A DNA stretch of 64,000 bases from Vanilla planifolia (taxonomy: Eukaryota; Streptophyta; Magnoliopsida; Asparagales; Orchidaceae): NCBI GenBank assembly GCA_023846275.1, contig CM043877.1, positions 10,895,107 through 10,959,106 of the forward strand, written 5' to 3'. Below, piece by piece: positions 1-13,700 of the stretch (positions within the stretch are counted from its first letter, which is position 1; the number at the start of each line of letters is the position of its first letter). The translations under genes were made by a program, and so were the position numbers. Below the pieces are notes generated by a model that worked only from the letters and a program-made list of their open reading frames with translations, was not told the origin of the DNA and did no database searches.

Positions 1-1674
1 CTATTAAATGAATTTTTCATAGATGATAAGATCTATTTGTAACTTCATAGGTAATGAAATGGAAATCAACTTTCTGTTTACCATTGGCCCAATTAGTATT
101 CGATTCAATTGTAAATAAAGAGATGTGCTCCACACTTTCACTTGAACCACTTTGGCTGATAGTGAAGACAAAGTAATTGGTTTGGTGAGTCCAAGTAACC
201 TTTTTCAGAAAACCAGAGCCATTAATAGTCGTCAGTTGACATTCTTCTTTATTGAGCCATTCATCCTAATCTCATCCAAGAAATGGAGAGAAACTTTGCT
301 TGTGCACAACAACCTTTGCTTTGGCCATTACCTGTGTAGTCATTACCTCTATTCTGGTCACTACCTGTGTATTCATTACATCAAGATGAGAAGGGTCATA
401 AATGGAGCGAGAAATGTGTTTTAAGAGAAGTTTTTGTCATTGAGCCTGTTGTCCTTTCTCTTGGTCCCCTAGAGCTTGTTCTTCGCTATCTTCAAACTTG
501 TTTTGACATCTTAGAAGAGTTTTTGTGGCACTTCCTTTGTGATATCACCCATTCACATGCACCCTCTTTCTGCAGCGAAAAAATTTTGAGTTTTGGCTAT
601 TGCTTTTTCACTGCTTGAAAAGGTTTTTCACGTAAACCTTTGGTCTTTGTTGTTGTTATTATCTTCACTACTACCCTAAAAATGTATATTATGCCTCCCT
701 TAATTCTGCAGTGAAACCCCAGTCATTTTTCCATCCAAACTAAATTGCAAATCAACATTGTTCATCATTTTTTGATGTAAATGCTTTTCATTCATGGTAA
801 GCATATGTCGAACAATTTTATGGAGTTAATTCGTGATTTTTTATTGTGCAATATGTGTAGTGAACTTTCATGGTATAATTTGCAAAAGTAGGCATAGTTT
901 GACTAACTTTCTGCAGCAAACAAATTGTTATAAGTTGTTTGAGAAGGCATAAGAATAGGATAGTCAAAATAGGCTAGAAAACATCAGGAAAATGGAATTT
1001 GCAACTGTTTGGAAGAAGATCTGGTTGCTGAATCGTGGTGCTGTAGTCTTCTCCAAATCCTCATTTAACTTTGAAAACTTGATACGACAAATGAATACAA
1101 ACAAGTAGAAAATAACAATGATTTGCATGTTTGAATTATTTTTCTGGATGATGATGGATGGGTAAGGTCATTATAAAATTGTAATTTGCTGTATCTAATT
1201 TCTGTGGATTATGTCTTGGGAATTCTCTAGTTGACCTTGACTATCGTTTTTGAGATTCTTGACTTCATTTATGTTATTAGTTTATTTGCCTATCTCAGCT
1301 TCCAATTTGATGATTCATTGTTCTGATTCTGTAAGCTGTTCACTTTTTCTCATTGCTAACCTTTCATATGTTGATTCTATTTTGTACAATAAAAAGTAAA
1401 TTCAAAGCATTGTATGAGAAACACTAAATACAAAGCCTTGCACAAGAAATACTAAAAACAAGGTCAAATTGTATATACTTATTCTTTGGTTAGTGATCGT
1501 GATCAGCATGCTTGCTGAGCAGTTGTTGATCTTTGTTAGATCTGCGGTCATTTTATTTCATAAGAGGGACATTATGTGAATTTATTTAGAAATTTATCCC
1601 ATGTAATAATTTTTAATACTTTGTGCTTTTTGGATGTTGCTGACAAATATTTTCTTTTTTTTTCCCTTTTTTAG
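1..1674 (+). other. PIE1 intron (3' part), no recognised feature
   Basis: AT-rich sequence ending in a polypyrimidine tract and AG at 1673-1674. I searched it for upstream PIE1 coding (HSA domain, acidic linker) and for retroelement motifs and found none. It is probably the 3' part of an intron whose 5' splice site is left of the window. An unrecognised short exon cannot be ruled out. Confidence 0.5.
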
Positions 1675-1710
1675 GACGATGAGGATTACTTTTTGATTGC
1701 TGAAGAGAAG
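1675..1710 (+). CDS. PIE1: PIE1 exon A (36 nt micro-exon)
   Basis: Encodes DDEDYFLIAEEK between a T-rich acceptor (ttttttag) and the donor gtatgtg. It is in phase 0 on both sides and continues into the acidic peptide of the next exon. This is the acidic stretch that precedes the ATPase in SWR1/SRCAP-family proteins. A 12-codon exon between introns of over 1.6 kb and 3.2 kb is easy for gene finders to miss. Confidence 0.8.
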
Positions 1711-4700
1711 GTATGTGTTCAATTACTGATATTTATGTAAGTTCAACAATATTTTATGTGATTGTTGTTTTTTCTGTTAAAATTTTGGACACAATACAAA
1801 TTATTCTTCCAGTGTTGGCTCTTGAAAAGCTAATAGTTTACTTGAAGTATACTGCATTATTGATACTGGCAAAATAAATTTCATTTTGAGGCTTTTTATT
1901 TCATAGGAACGAATGGTTTTGATGTTATTATTTCTTAGCACTGTGACTTAATTCTTATTGGAACTCTAAAGTAGAAAAATTTCTATTTATTGCTGAATTA
2001 ATAAGGTGTGAGAAACTATGATTATCATGGAACTTGGAGAAAAGCTGTAGTACAAGGTGCTATTCATATAAACGCATGGTTTGCCTTATCGTGTTATTTA
2101 GTAGGATCTTGAGAGAAATCAAACTTTTTAAGTGATACATTGCACTTCTATATGTACATATAAGAACAGGCATATATTGAATACAAAAAATATGTAATAT
2201 GTTGGAAGTAGAGAATGAAAAAAGCGTACAAATAACATTTTGTTTGTCCACATGCTTTCTCCTAAGGTTTCCATTGTACCTGCATCTTTGTTGGTGTTAT
2301 CTTGTTCAACCTGCAATACAAGCCAGCATCTTTGGTATGTGTCGCTTGTAGAATTCTCTTATATTTCACAACTTTATCGTCATTGATAGTTAAGTTTTCT
2401 CTTTCATGTAAAGTCTCATCCTTTGTTGTCTCTTGAAGTGCATTTCATCATAGACCCACATATATTGATCATCGAAGATCACTCATCAAGTGGCAACATG
2501 TTGACTATCTCATCTATATTATTTTGAGTGATAACAAATTTCTGTTGACATAAGCTCTTTACATTGATCTTTACATGATCATGAATCCTGCTTATCTTGC
2601 ATGAATGTCAATGATTCTCAAGTTTTCCATTTCAATTAGAAATGTGAGAAGCTTATCTAAACTTGTTAGGTACATTGATACCCCATTCATGATGGACTAG
2701 TTCGTGATATCCAATACTTATCTGACTTTTCTAAGCCTATGTTAATGTTGTTTTTTTGCTCCACCTTTCCCTTTGTAGTTTGTATCGAGTTTTTGGATGT
2801 TTTCCTTTTGGATTCTTGTCTAGTATGACTAGAAGCTTAATTTGTACTCTTAATATGCTATTGTTGAGCACACTCCTATTACTTGTCCTAAACTGCACCC
2901 TAAGATTAGCAATTTAGTTTCAATTTCCCACATGGATCAACCCCTCCCCACTCTGATGGTCCTGTTTTTGGCAACAATGACCTCCATATGGTTTGGAATA
3001 AAATCGTAAATGAAGCGCATGAGGAATTGTTAACGGCTAGTTCCAATCCACTTCCTCAGTCTGGGCCACATCCTCCTCGACTTCCTGTTAATACAAGGGA
3101 TAAGGCTGGGGTATCTGCGATAATCATTATCATATTATGTCAATACAGTTGCAGGGGCGTTTCTCGTGCATATGGAGAGGTTAATCATTTTGAATGTTGG
3201 GCCATTGCAAATAAATTTGTGAGTCTATCCTTTGATGGTGCATGCAACTAATTCTACCCTCCTTCGATGCACATTTTCCCAGTTTTCAGGAATATGCGGT
3301 ACGACAAGGCTGTCATCTTTGGCTACTCTCTAGATTGTGTCACTTGCCATCTAGAATTCTTATTTTTTGTATTTATGTGTTCTCATGTTGTGGCTGTTCG
3401 CTCATGAACCCCGTCCAATCTTGTCTGGTTGGAGCATCTTTGATACACTCATCTTGTTTATCAATAAAATGGTTTAAGCTGTCAAGTAATTTCAAAGAAA
3501 AAATATTCCTCAAAAAATTTAGTTTGCTAGAAAGACCTTTTTTTGAATGTATTCAGTTTACTAAATGAGAATGCTTTTATTTTTTTAGAAAGGAAATGAT
3601 TAACTTTGGTTTTCCAAGGGAATTCTTAGATTTTTATAAGAGATGAAATTGAGTTATATTCATGCTATAAAGAAAAATACAATTTATCAGCAGTTTGTTA
3701 TTCACTTATTTTTGTGCAGTAGAGGGGATTAACTGGTATTGGTTACATTAAGGCTTAATTTTGACAGCATATCTTTTCTTATACTTACTCAACTAGTTCC
3801 ATTCTTGATGGACTGTTATAGTGTATGCTTTCTGCATATAATGTTGTGCTCATAAATGAACTAGAGAATTTTGATGCAAACTTGAAATCACTTCAGTTTG
3901 AAAGGGGTGCTTATTTTGAAATTGACTATGTATTGGAATAGTTTTGGTAGAAAATAGATAGATTGTCATTATCAATGTAGCTATAAGCAACCTTGTCATG
4001 GTGTATGAGTGGTTTAGGTATCCTTATCTGTTCAACAACAAGATTATATCAATGAAGTTCAAATAGATTAGATAAAGTAATTTAGTGTAACTAGCCTGTT
4101 TTGTGGTTGTAAATTTCCTCTCAGATTTAATTTTATATTTGCGGGACAATAGTAAACTTAATGGCACCGATTATTTGCATATGTAGATTTGACAAGACCT
4201 TCCTGACAGCTAAGTTACTGTGCTGCAAATGATATTATTAAAATTGGTTGCATCCTAGGGAATGGAAATGTCTTGTATTGAAGGGATACTTGGAGAGGGT
4301 CTCCTCAGAGGTAGTTGTAGCATGCTATTTGTTGGTGTCACTGTCCATTGGATATTAAAATTGATGGGATTTACCTGTGTCATTGGTGGAGTCAAAAGAC
4401 CTAAAAAATAAATGATAAGTGCTAGTAAGGATGTTTCAATTTAAGAATTTATTTTGGATTTAATTTGTTAGTACAAATGCATCTGAATACAGATGTAGCT
4501 GAAGTAGGAATGTTATTCCTATTGCTCATATGTACTGTTTAGTTCAGTAGCAATGTTTACTCTCGTTGTCTAGGTCTGGTAATCCAATTGGCCACAAATG
4601 CTATCCATGCATTGTATATTTATGATTGAAGTGTTCTGTTTGTTCTTCTACATTCTGGAACTTTTCATTTCAAGTTTTGTTTGCATTTCTTTTTAGAAAG

Positions 4701-7700
4701 GATCATAAACTGAAGCCTTTGCTCTCGAGTTCCTAGAATGACCTCATTCATGGAACAAACATGTAGCATTCTGGCAAACTGATCTTTTTCAACTCCATTT
4801 TTGTTGAATTCGTTGCTCTAATGTCAATAAATTTTATTTAAAACTGTACGTTGAACTTTCCTCAATTTTACCAGTGTTTTGAAAAATAACTTTGCAAACC
4901 AGTAGCCATAGTGATTTTTGTAGTATATTACTTTTGTAGGATGATGAAGCAACTCTCTCTGAAGAGGAAGAATTGGCCAAAAGAGAAGCAACTGATCCAT
5001 TAGAGGAGGTAGGACAGATCTTGTACTTGGATTTCTAATGTTTTTTGCATTTATTATGTTATTTAACAACTACTTCAATTACTCTTTATGATGGAAATTC
5101 ATCTATGTGATTCTTACTTTCATTGTCACATGTGATTCTTAAAGCGCACAACCCTGCAAAGTAGCAATTGCTGGGTGAGGCGCTTTATGGCTAGGAAATC
5201 ACCAATTTGTAGCATGCAACTAACCTCTCTGCAATGCTGAGATATAGCCATGTACAATAACTCATTATCATAAGGCTCAAACATTGGATGTCTTAGCCGT
5301 ATAGTTTAGTGATTCTTGGTTGAAAGGTAGGCTAATTGTTAATGTTTTGACATTAAATTTATTTTCCTTAAAATACTGGTTGTCTATTGTAAGAAAAACA
5401 TTTGGCACAACTCAATTACTATATATATTGTTATGATGTGGGAAGGTATTGTGTTTAATAGATTGCTCTTGAAAGAACTTGAAAAGCCTGCAACTAAAAC
5501 ATTGCTTTGAACCTTTGATAGGGTGGATGATGAGAAGGCCTTTTTAGATCAGAGTAAACTAATGATTTTACTTGTAGTGTTCATGTATTTCCTTTAATAG
5601 GAATAGTCTTGGTGTCTTCATCCCCATCTTTTTTTATCTTCACGCACCTTTGTCCCCAGGTGATCTATTGATCCTTCGTGTGCTTGCAGAGAAATATGAA
5701 TGGGAGGGCATGGGTATTGAGGGAGTATTTATGGGTTCAGAATTATTTTTCTCTTGCAGGTTAAACAAGAAGTAAAAATTGGGTGTTTTTTAGATCCTAA
5801 GGATGAAATTTCTTCACCTTAAATTTTTGGAAAGTAGTATGGAATTTTATCACCTTATTTTATAAGTGGATAAGGAGGGCTCTGCTTGTTTACATTCATT
5901 TGGATTCAAAAACCACCTTGATTTGATAACTTGCTTGATTTTAAATGTTGTACTCCACTGTTCATATATTTTATTTTGTAAGGTGTAAGTGATAAATATG
6001 GCTTTTAAGGCCTTATCAAATGTGTTTGCAAAATTATTATAACACTTTTCAAAAGAACTAGTCTAATCTTTTTTCCATTTAGTATTTTATTTTATTTTAT
6101 CTCATTGGCCAAAGCTTTTAGATTTTATTCCACCTTGGATTGATACATAGGAACCACTATGGAATAATTTTGTTCAACACTGCAGTTATGTAAGCCAACA
6201 GTAACTTGATCAAACTTCATCACATGCTGCTTACAAAATTTCAATGTGGTTTCATTCTTGAAAAAACTCTATTTTTAATTTTTTTCATCTTTTCCTTGAT
6301 TGGAACAAATGTAATACAAGTTATGCCATGTCTTTTGTATCAAAGAATGCATATATGGTGGGTCTATTTAGTGTATCATTTGCTTGGCTGAATTTTTACA
6401 TATTATAAATTATTTGTTTTTTTTTATGAATAAAAAAATTATTTGGTTTGCCACTTTTTAGGACTAGAAACAATTTTTTCTCTAGGGACTAAATAAATTT
6501 AGACCTAATCTACTACAACAAATTCTTTTTAAAATTATAAACATTAAACAAAATTTAAATTTCCTAGCTCTTTGTTTTCCCTTACCAATTTGGGAATGGC
6601 ATTCATGTCAATGAAAAGATTTGAAGGGCCCTTGAGCTAATGGCCCATGCCTTGAACAAAGATTAATTTGGTCTTTCATATGTGCAAAGAAAAGGGTATT
6701 GTAAAAAGCTTTCTTCATATCTACTTTGGAAGAAATGTGCTTAGATAGTCATTCAACTCTTACTTATGCATGAGTTGAAACTAATTCAATTTGAATTGGT
6801 GCTCATTCCTTGACAATACCAATGCAAAATTGAAAAATTGTCATTACCATGATTGCACTTAGGCTTGTTGGAGCATATCTACAGTGGTCCAATATAGAGT
6901 CTAAGATATCACAAAATAGTAACTCTTTACTAGAAACAATGTTAATATTGGGATCATGATCTTTAAGTTTGTATTGTGTCAAACACTAGGTCCGAGAGTG
7001 TCCATCTATATATTCTACAGAGTTAAAAATGTGCATCTTCCTTTAATGTGTCCTTGCCCTTGATTATCAATAGTAGGAAATGTTATTCTCAAAGTTCTTT
7101 GATCCCCCTTCTTTGAGGTAGAAAGCTCAAAAAAATGTGGGAAACAATTAGAGCATGTTGAACTTAGAATGGTTGAGGAAGAAGTCAGAATAAAGGAGAT
7201 GCCTTATTTATGCCCTTAATTCCATTGGCTTGAAGAGGAGAGGCCTTCTTTTTTTGCATCAAAGACAAAGAAATCTATGATAAGTGTAATTCCACATTTA
7301 ATTAATCCTATTTAGAATAAACTAGTTATAATAATTGTTATAATTTCTTACAAAATTTGATTTGGGTTATATAGTTCTAGAGATAATTTTGAATAACTTC
7401 TCACAAAAATTATTTTTTTGATTTATTCTCTTTATTTAGTGAGATTTTTTTTCAAATTAAGACTAAAAAAATGACCCATTATTATGATCATAAATTATTC
7501 TTTTATCCTTATTGGTGAATAAGAGAAAAATATAATTCTCTTCTCCAAATTCAAGAATGTGATTTGCTTTTTTGATTTCATCATTGTATTAGCACTCAGT
7601 TTTGTGGAGTCATGTCATAAGCTACAATGGTGCTATTTTATCCCGTCCTATTCTGTGATGACTTTCTGCTTATTTTGTCCTCTTCTTATAGGATTTTGTT

Positions 7701-10700
7701 GCAATTGTATCCATCCCATGAAGCTTTTGTCAAATAGGATCCTTTCACGATGTTTCCTTTTGCAATGATCCAATAGGACTTCTGCAAAGTTGTGCCCTTA
7801 TCCTATCTTGTTGTGATTTTTCGCCTCGCTTTGTCGTGAAATCTTAAATGTTTATTCTTCTTTAGCATTCTTCCCACGCACTGCAACTCCAACCACAAAG
7901 TTGACCTTGTGACGCTTTTATTATGTGCCTAGGTCTTAGAACCCACTTTGCAAAGCATAGACCTTTTTGGCCTTCGTCTTAAAACTTTGGCCTCTATTGG
8001 TTTCGATGGAACCATCGTCCTCTTTAAAATTCTTCATGTTTAATTCTGTTATCATGGCTAAAACCTCCATATTTAGAACCATACAGAACAATCTACCAAG
8101 GTCACTCCCTTAGGAAACTCTTCTTCTAAGCAATATTGGAGCTTGCCACCATCCTTCCCATTATAGGGATCAAATTGAATGGGCAGAATTTTCTTTAGTG
8201 GTCTCATACTATTTATGGAAAATGTAAGGATAATAATCTCAATGGTGCAGCAACAAACCAATAGAAGATCCAAAGTTTATTAAAAACTACACGGTTATAT
8301 CATCGTATATTAATTCCATAAATAATGATGTTGGAGAGAATTTTCTTGTGTATAAAATAGCCAAGAAATTTGTGAGGTAGCTAAGCAGATTCATTTAGAT
8401 AATGAAAATGCAATAAAGTCCTTCAAGATTGAAGCGATACTAGATGATCTTTGACAAAGAGAGCTCATTAACTTATTATTTTAGTATACTGACTATTAAT
8501 TGGAAACACCTTGACATATTCGAGATGATGGTTGGTAGTTTTGAGATATATTTGAGTCTCTATCTTTTCAAAGTTGATGCTATTCTAAATGGACAATCTC
8601 TAAATGTAATGTATAGAATAATTTTTTTTATGTTAATTCTAATAATGATAGTCTAAGTATGTTGTGCCATTGTTGTTTAGGTCACCCTAGGTTTTTGTAT
8701 CTTAAGAAACTTTTTTTTTCATTATTCAAAAATAGAAATTCTAAGTTTTTTCAATGTAAGATTTGTAAATTATCTAAATATATTTAAAATTTTTATCCAA
8801 ATTGATATTACAAATTATCTTATCTTTTCTTAATGATTTATAGTACTGTTTAGGGACATTTTACTTAACAACAACATTATAGATATTAGATAGTTTGTTT
8901 TTATTTATTTATGATTACATTTGAATGACTTAAATATTTCTAATGAAAAAAAAAATTTAGGACTAGTCAGATTTTTAAAACCTTTAACAAATTATCCAGA
9001 TTCAACTTGTCAAAATCAAAGTCTTGAAAAATGACAATATAAAAGAACATCAATTTGTTTGAGATTACTTGTTAAGCTATGTATCAAAGTTCATGTGTCG
9101 TTACACCCCAATAAAATGATATTATACAAAAGAAAAATAATAATCTTTTTGAAATTGCTAGATCTCCTATGTTCTCCACTCTTATACTCAAAATCTTATG
9201 AGGGGAAGTTATCTTTATTTATGATCACATATCATCTTTAGGATGCTAAATCACACAACAAGAGGTTTATATCATCTCTAGGCTATTAGATTATATAACA
9301 AGTGGTTCATATCATGTTTAGACTGCCCGATCTCATAGCAAGTGGCTCGTATCATCTTTAGGTTGTCAGATCACGCAATAAGTAGCTAATATCATCTTTA
9401 AGCTACCAGTTCACATAGTAAATGCCATTTATCATCTCTCTTGACAACTAGATCACACAAGTGGCTCTAGTCATGAGATAAAATGCCAGTGGTATTAAAT
9501 ATCATAAGATCTCACAAGTGACACTAAAAGATAGTCATAGAGAAAATTATTTTTTATTAATAATTCATGCACATACACATATATATCTCATAAGATGTTT
9601 GGCTTAAAAGACTTGAATTCTTTCATTTTTTTTTCTCAATTTATTGTATTGTAATATATTGTTAATGATTTCATCTAAATCTCTTTCTTGTTTTATTTTT
9701 TATTTTCTCATTTATTGTTTCAATTGTTTTTACATCATGTTAGCATACATACATATATACATACATACATATATATATATTTATATATTTGTTCTTTGTT
9801 ATATAATAAGTTATCATATTATTTATATTCATGCACGGTCCTCAATTTCATACATGTCTCTCTAGTATTACTATACATGTAACTATTTAATATATTTACA
9901 TGAGTCAATGATGTCATACTATGTGTTTTAATTCATGCAATGAACAAAATATAAATTAAAGGCTACTTGCATTCCAATTAATTTAGTATACTTGCAATTT
10001 TGGAAAACACTTTTTTATCAGTTTCTATTTTCGCCCTTACAAAATAAAGCCCTAATTTCTTTCCAATTTTGTTCTTTAAGAAGGAATCTCCATTACCTTC
10101 ACATCTGGTGTTTGGAAAGAACCCCATCCTTTAGTTTGGAATCATAAGCTTGGTCTTCATTAAATTGTACAAATCTTCACGATTTCTGGCTCCTTGGTAT
10201 AACCTAAACATACCAAATCCAATGCTAAAAGAGAATCAAACCCATCAGGCAAAGAGAATTTGCAAGTAAAGGGAAGAGGCGAATGGCGATCATAAGCGGA
10301 GGCCATTGGATGTAAGAAAGAACCAAACTCTTTCTTTCAATCTCCTTTCTTGATCAAATCTTTGCAAAAACAAAAAAAAAAAAGCTCCTCGAAAAAACCA
10401 TCTCGAGAAGCTTCCCAAATAACAAAAAGTCAAAGCTCTTTTCATGGCTTTTTTGATAAGTAGGGGAATAATATAGAAAAGGATTGCATTTAATTAAAAT
10501 GAATTTATGTTTTATTTAATCTCTTTTTGTTTTCAAAATTTTTGATAAATCTAATTGGTCTTTGAATTTTTGATACTTACTAATGGATTCCATACAAAGA
10601 GTTCTATTCAAAAAAAACATATTCATCATTGAATTTTGGATTACTTTGTCAAGTGCACTTTTCAAGATGCCCCAAATAATATTATTTTATTATAGTATAA

Positions 10701-13700
10701 GAAAAATTTTAAAATATTAATATTAAATAACTATATTAGGCATAACATTTACAAAAGAAAAATAGGTGTTGTTACACTCTTAATCCAATCTATAGCCTTA
10801 GCCAATTGTGAAATACTTGAGCTTTTATAGAAGTCTTCATAGCATATATGATCATTCTTAATTAGAGTTTGTGACTTGTCCTATTTTGCATACATCCAAT
10901 GGTTGATTTTCATCATCAAATTACTTGCTTGACTCATCACATGCATCAGGTACTTGATTTGGGTATGGAAATTCTTCAACACATGGAAGATAACTCTTTA
11001 AGAACTACTAATGGTATGGATCCATATGTCATGTCATTTATCAAATTACTTAGTAATAGCCATTGATGCATTTGATCGAGGTGATCCTTAGTTGGGTCAA
11101 GACTTATTTGTCCTTGAATGGGATATTTAGTTTATTTGAAGTCCAAAAGATAAAATTTCATCCCTCCTTTTAGATGGGCAAACCAGAGCATTTATAATGT
11201 AACATAAATATACTTTTCAAGGCCCCTAAGTTGAAGTTGTCAACTGAGAACATAGATTGCACTTGTTGCAAGACTTATCTACACCTTATTGCATAAACTA
11301 CCAATTGCCTTGCATCAGTTATACTTGCATTTTTGAGGGTTTAGTGTAACATGCCAATTAGCTTGATAATTGTGTGGGCTCAAAAAGCTTTTATGGTTAA
11401 GCATGTTAGTTTAATACCTATTTAATGACATGAATATACTTTCTTGCTCAATTCTTCATCTTTAATACAAGTTTGATGGTCGAGTCAATAGGAATAGCTT
11501 TAAGTTTGCAACCAAACATCCAATTTGGTGTCCACTTAACCACTTCCATTCTTGAGAAGAATTGAACTTTTTGAGGTCCTTGGTCTTAAATTCCTTACAT
11601 ATTAAGGCTTTTAAAATGGCCATTTCTTTTTCATAATTTTATTTTAGGTATCATATTTTCCATATATGTAGTAAGAATAACTATTTAGCCATTAACATTA
11701 TCTAAAGAGCATAATATGGTTTAATTATACCTATGAATATTTATATTGTTTGAATGTTTTTGTGAATTTGCTGAACCATGCTAGGACCACAGAGTGACTT
11801 GTAGAGTGCTAACCTTGTTGAAGTTATTTGTAGTTTGAAAATTAGAGTGGTGTGTGAACGTTATCATGGAATTGATATATGAATTTAATTATAGAATAAT
11901 GGTGGGACAATTTGTAAATATGGGTTCACTATTCAAGGGGTTATTCACGAGTCAATTGTAAGCTATAATTCTCTTAAAATATTTTTAAAAGGGTGTAGCA
12001 ATAATCAAGAGAAAAGATTGAAGAGAAATTTTTTTTGACCTCATTAGACTATTTGATCAAGGATTAGAATATCTAGTGTCCCTTATTAGACTAGCTATAA
12101 GTCATGTTTCAAAGTTGAAGAAGATGAAAACTATTTGATCATCTTATAGAACGAAGATTTCAGTGCTTGGTGCAAGATTGATCAGATTATCCATCAATAT
12201 AAGGACCATCCGATCATGCAATTAATAGGATTTGAAATTTCAGATCCATTTCAAATTGAACATTTCCATACCTTATCAAAATCTCAAACTTGATTTGGAT
12301 ATGATGAGTTTAGATCTACAACACCTTTTGAAACCATCAAGGATGATTAATTGGGTTTATATCCCAAAGATCCAATGTTTCGTTGAGTTGTTTAATACAT
12401 TTTAGCATTTTCTCCCTAAATTTTCTTCCCCTCTTTTTTTTTCTTTTGAAACCCTTGTATTATCATTGTTAGAATTGAATTGGAAGTTTATTGGGGTGTT
12501 TGTTGCGGCAAAGAAGAGCCTTTGTAAGGTGAATTGGTTTTTCAAGGTTCAAGGGGCTACCGACCTTGAAATATTCAAACTTGCAAAACTCCTTGGCATT
12601 TCAATAAACTTTCATAATAAATTTTCCCTCCTTTACTTTTGCCAATCTAAAAAGTAATTGCTAAAGGGGTTTAAGATAGTGATACAATCTCTATGAAGAA
12701 GATGACAAACCAAAATCAACAAAATGGTCAAGTCAGAGATAGAGTCCCTGATGCACCAATGAATTGTAGACGTCGTTAAGTCATAGCAACCAAAGGAGGT
12801 TCCCAACTGCATGGACAAGAACGTAAATTTTTGCCAAGGCAAGGGTCCATCTTGAGACCCTTCTGTAGAAGAAAACAAGGTCAATTGTCCCGCTCCTTAA
12901 CAAGCTGAAGGCTAGGCCAAGCTTTATAAGGTCGAGGCCAAATAGAACCACCCATGTATAATAGAGGAAATGTAGAGAAATTTGATTCTTGGCTTGATCA
13001 ATTGAAGATGCTCTTCTCTTTATATAGGTACTCTAGTTGAAATGAGGTCACTTTTGCATGCCTTAAATTCAATTATCATGCATTGGCATGGTGGAATTCC
13101 CTATTGCGTTTCGAAATTTTGAGAATATTGTAGTTGGTCTAACTTCAAAAAACTCTAGCATGAGTTTGTTTATAGTATGAGTTATGTAAAATATGTGGGA
13201 GACTGGCACAATTCTTGACACTGACAAGGATAGCTAGTTTAAGGTTGCACTATGAATTTTCAAAGAAAAGCAATGGTATTTGAGTGAACCTCATTGACAA
13301 GCCTTGTTGGGGGAATATCTCTTAGGGTTGTATGTACCCTTTGCCATTAAACTTAACCATTTTCTTAATTACATTGATTGGGCAAACAAGTTCATTTATC
13401 GTAACAATAGAGAAAAAGAAAATAGATACAAGAAACCAAGAAGTTTAAGAAGTCTTCTCAATTTTCTTTCTTTACCTCTTCTTCTAAACAGGTAATCAAG
13501 AGAAGAAAGCTAACATTGCTATTGAAGAAGTCACTTGAAACAAATTGAAAGATGTAAATCCTAGTCTTTCCTTGATAACTATGTCAAAGGGGAAAGATTG
13601 TTCAATGCTGATCTTTTGTATTCACGTTAAATAGAAAGTTGATTATGGCCATTGTTGACCCTGGCAACTAAAGGAACTTGATTGTAGCAAGCTTGGTGCT

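Noticed and set aside
152-618. Open frames near the left edge as possible PIE1 N-terminal exons
   Set aside because: No HSA-domain or acidic-linker residues, and no match to SWR1-family sequence.
2940-3570. Two short open frames, one ending in a FDGACN string like the start of a LINE RNase H
   Set aside because: A single six-residue match with no supporting motifs up- or downstream; too weak to call an element.
6560-7250. Possible minus-strand copia reverse transcriptase
   Set aside because: One weak phrase suggested it, but none of the expected polymerase motifs appeared in order.
10383-10412. Short inverted repeat as a terminator or MITE hairpin
   Set aside because: Only about ten paired bases with one mismatch, no target duplication and no second copy; likely chance.
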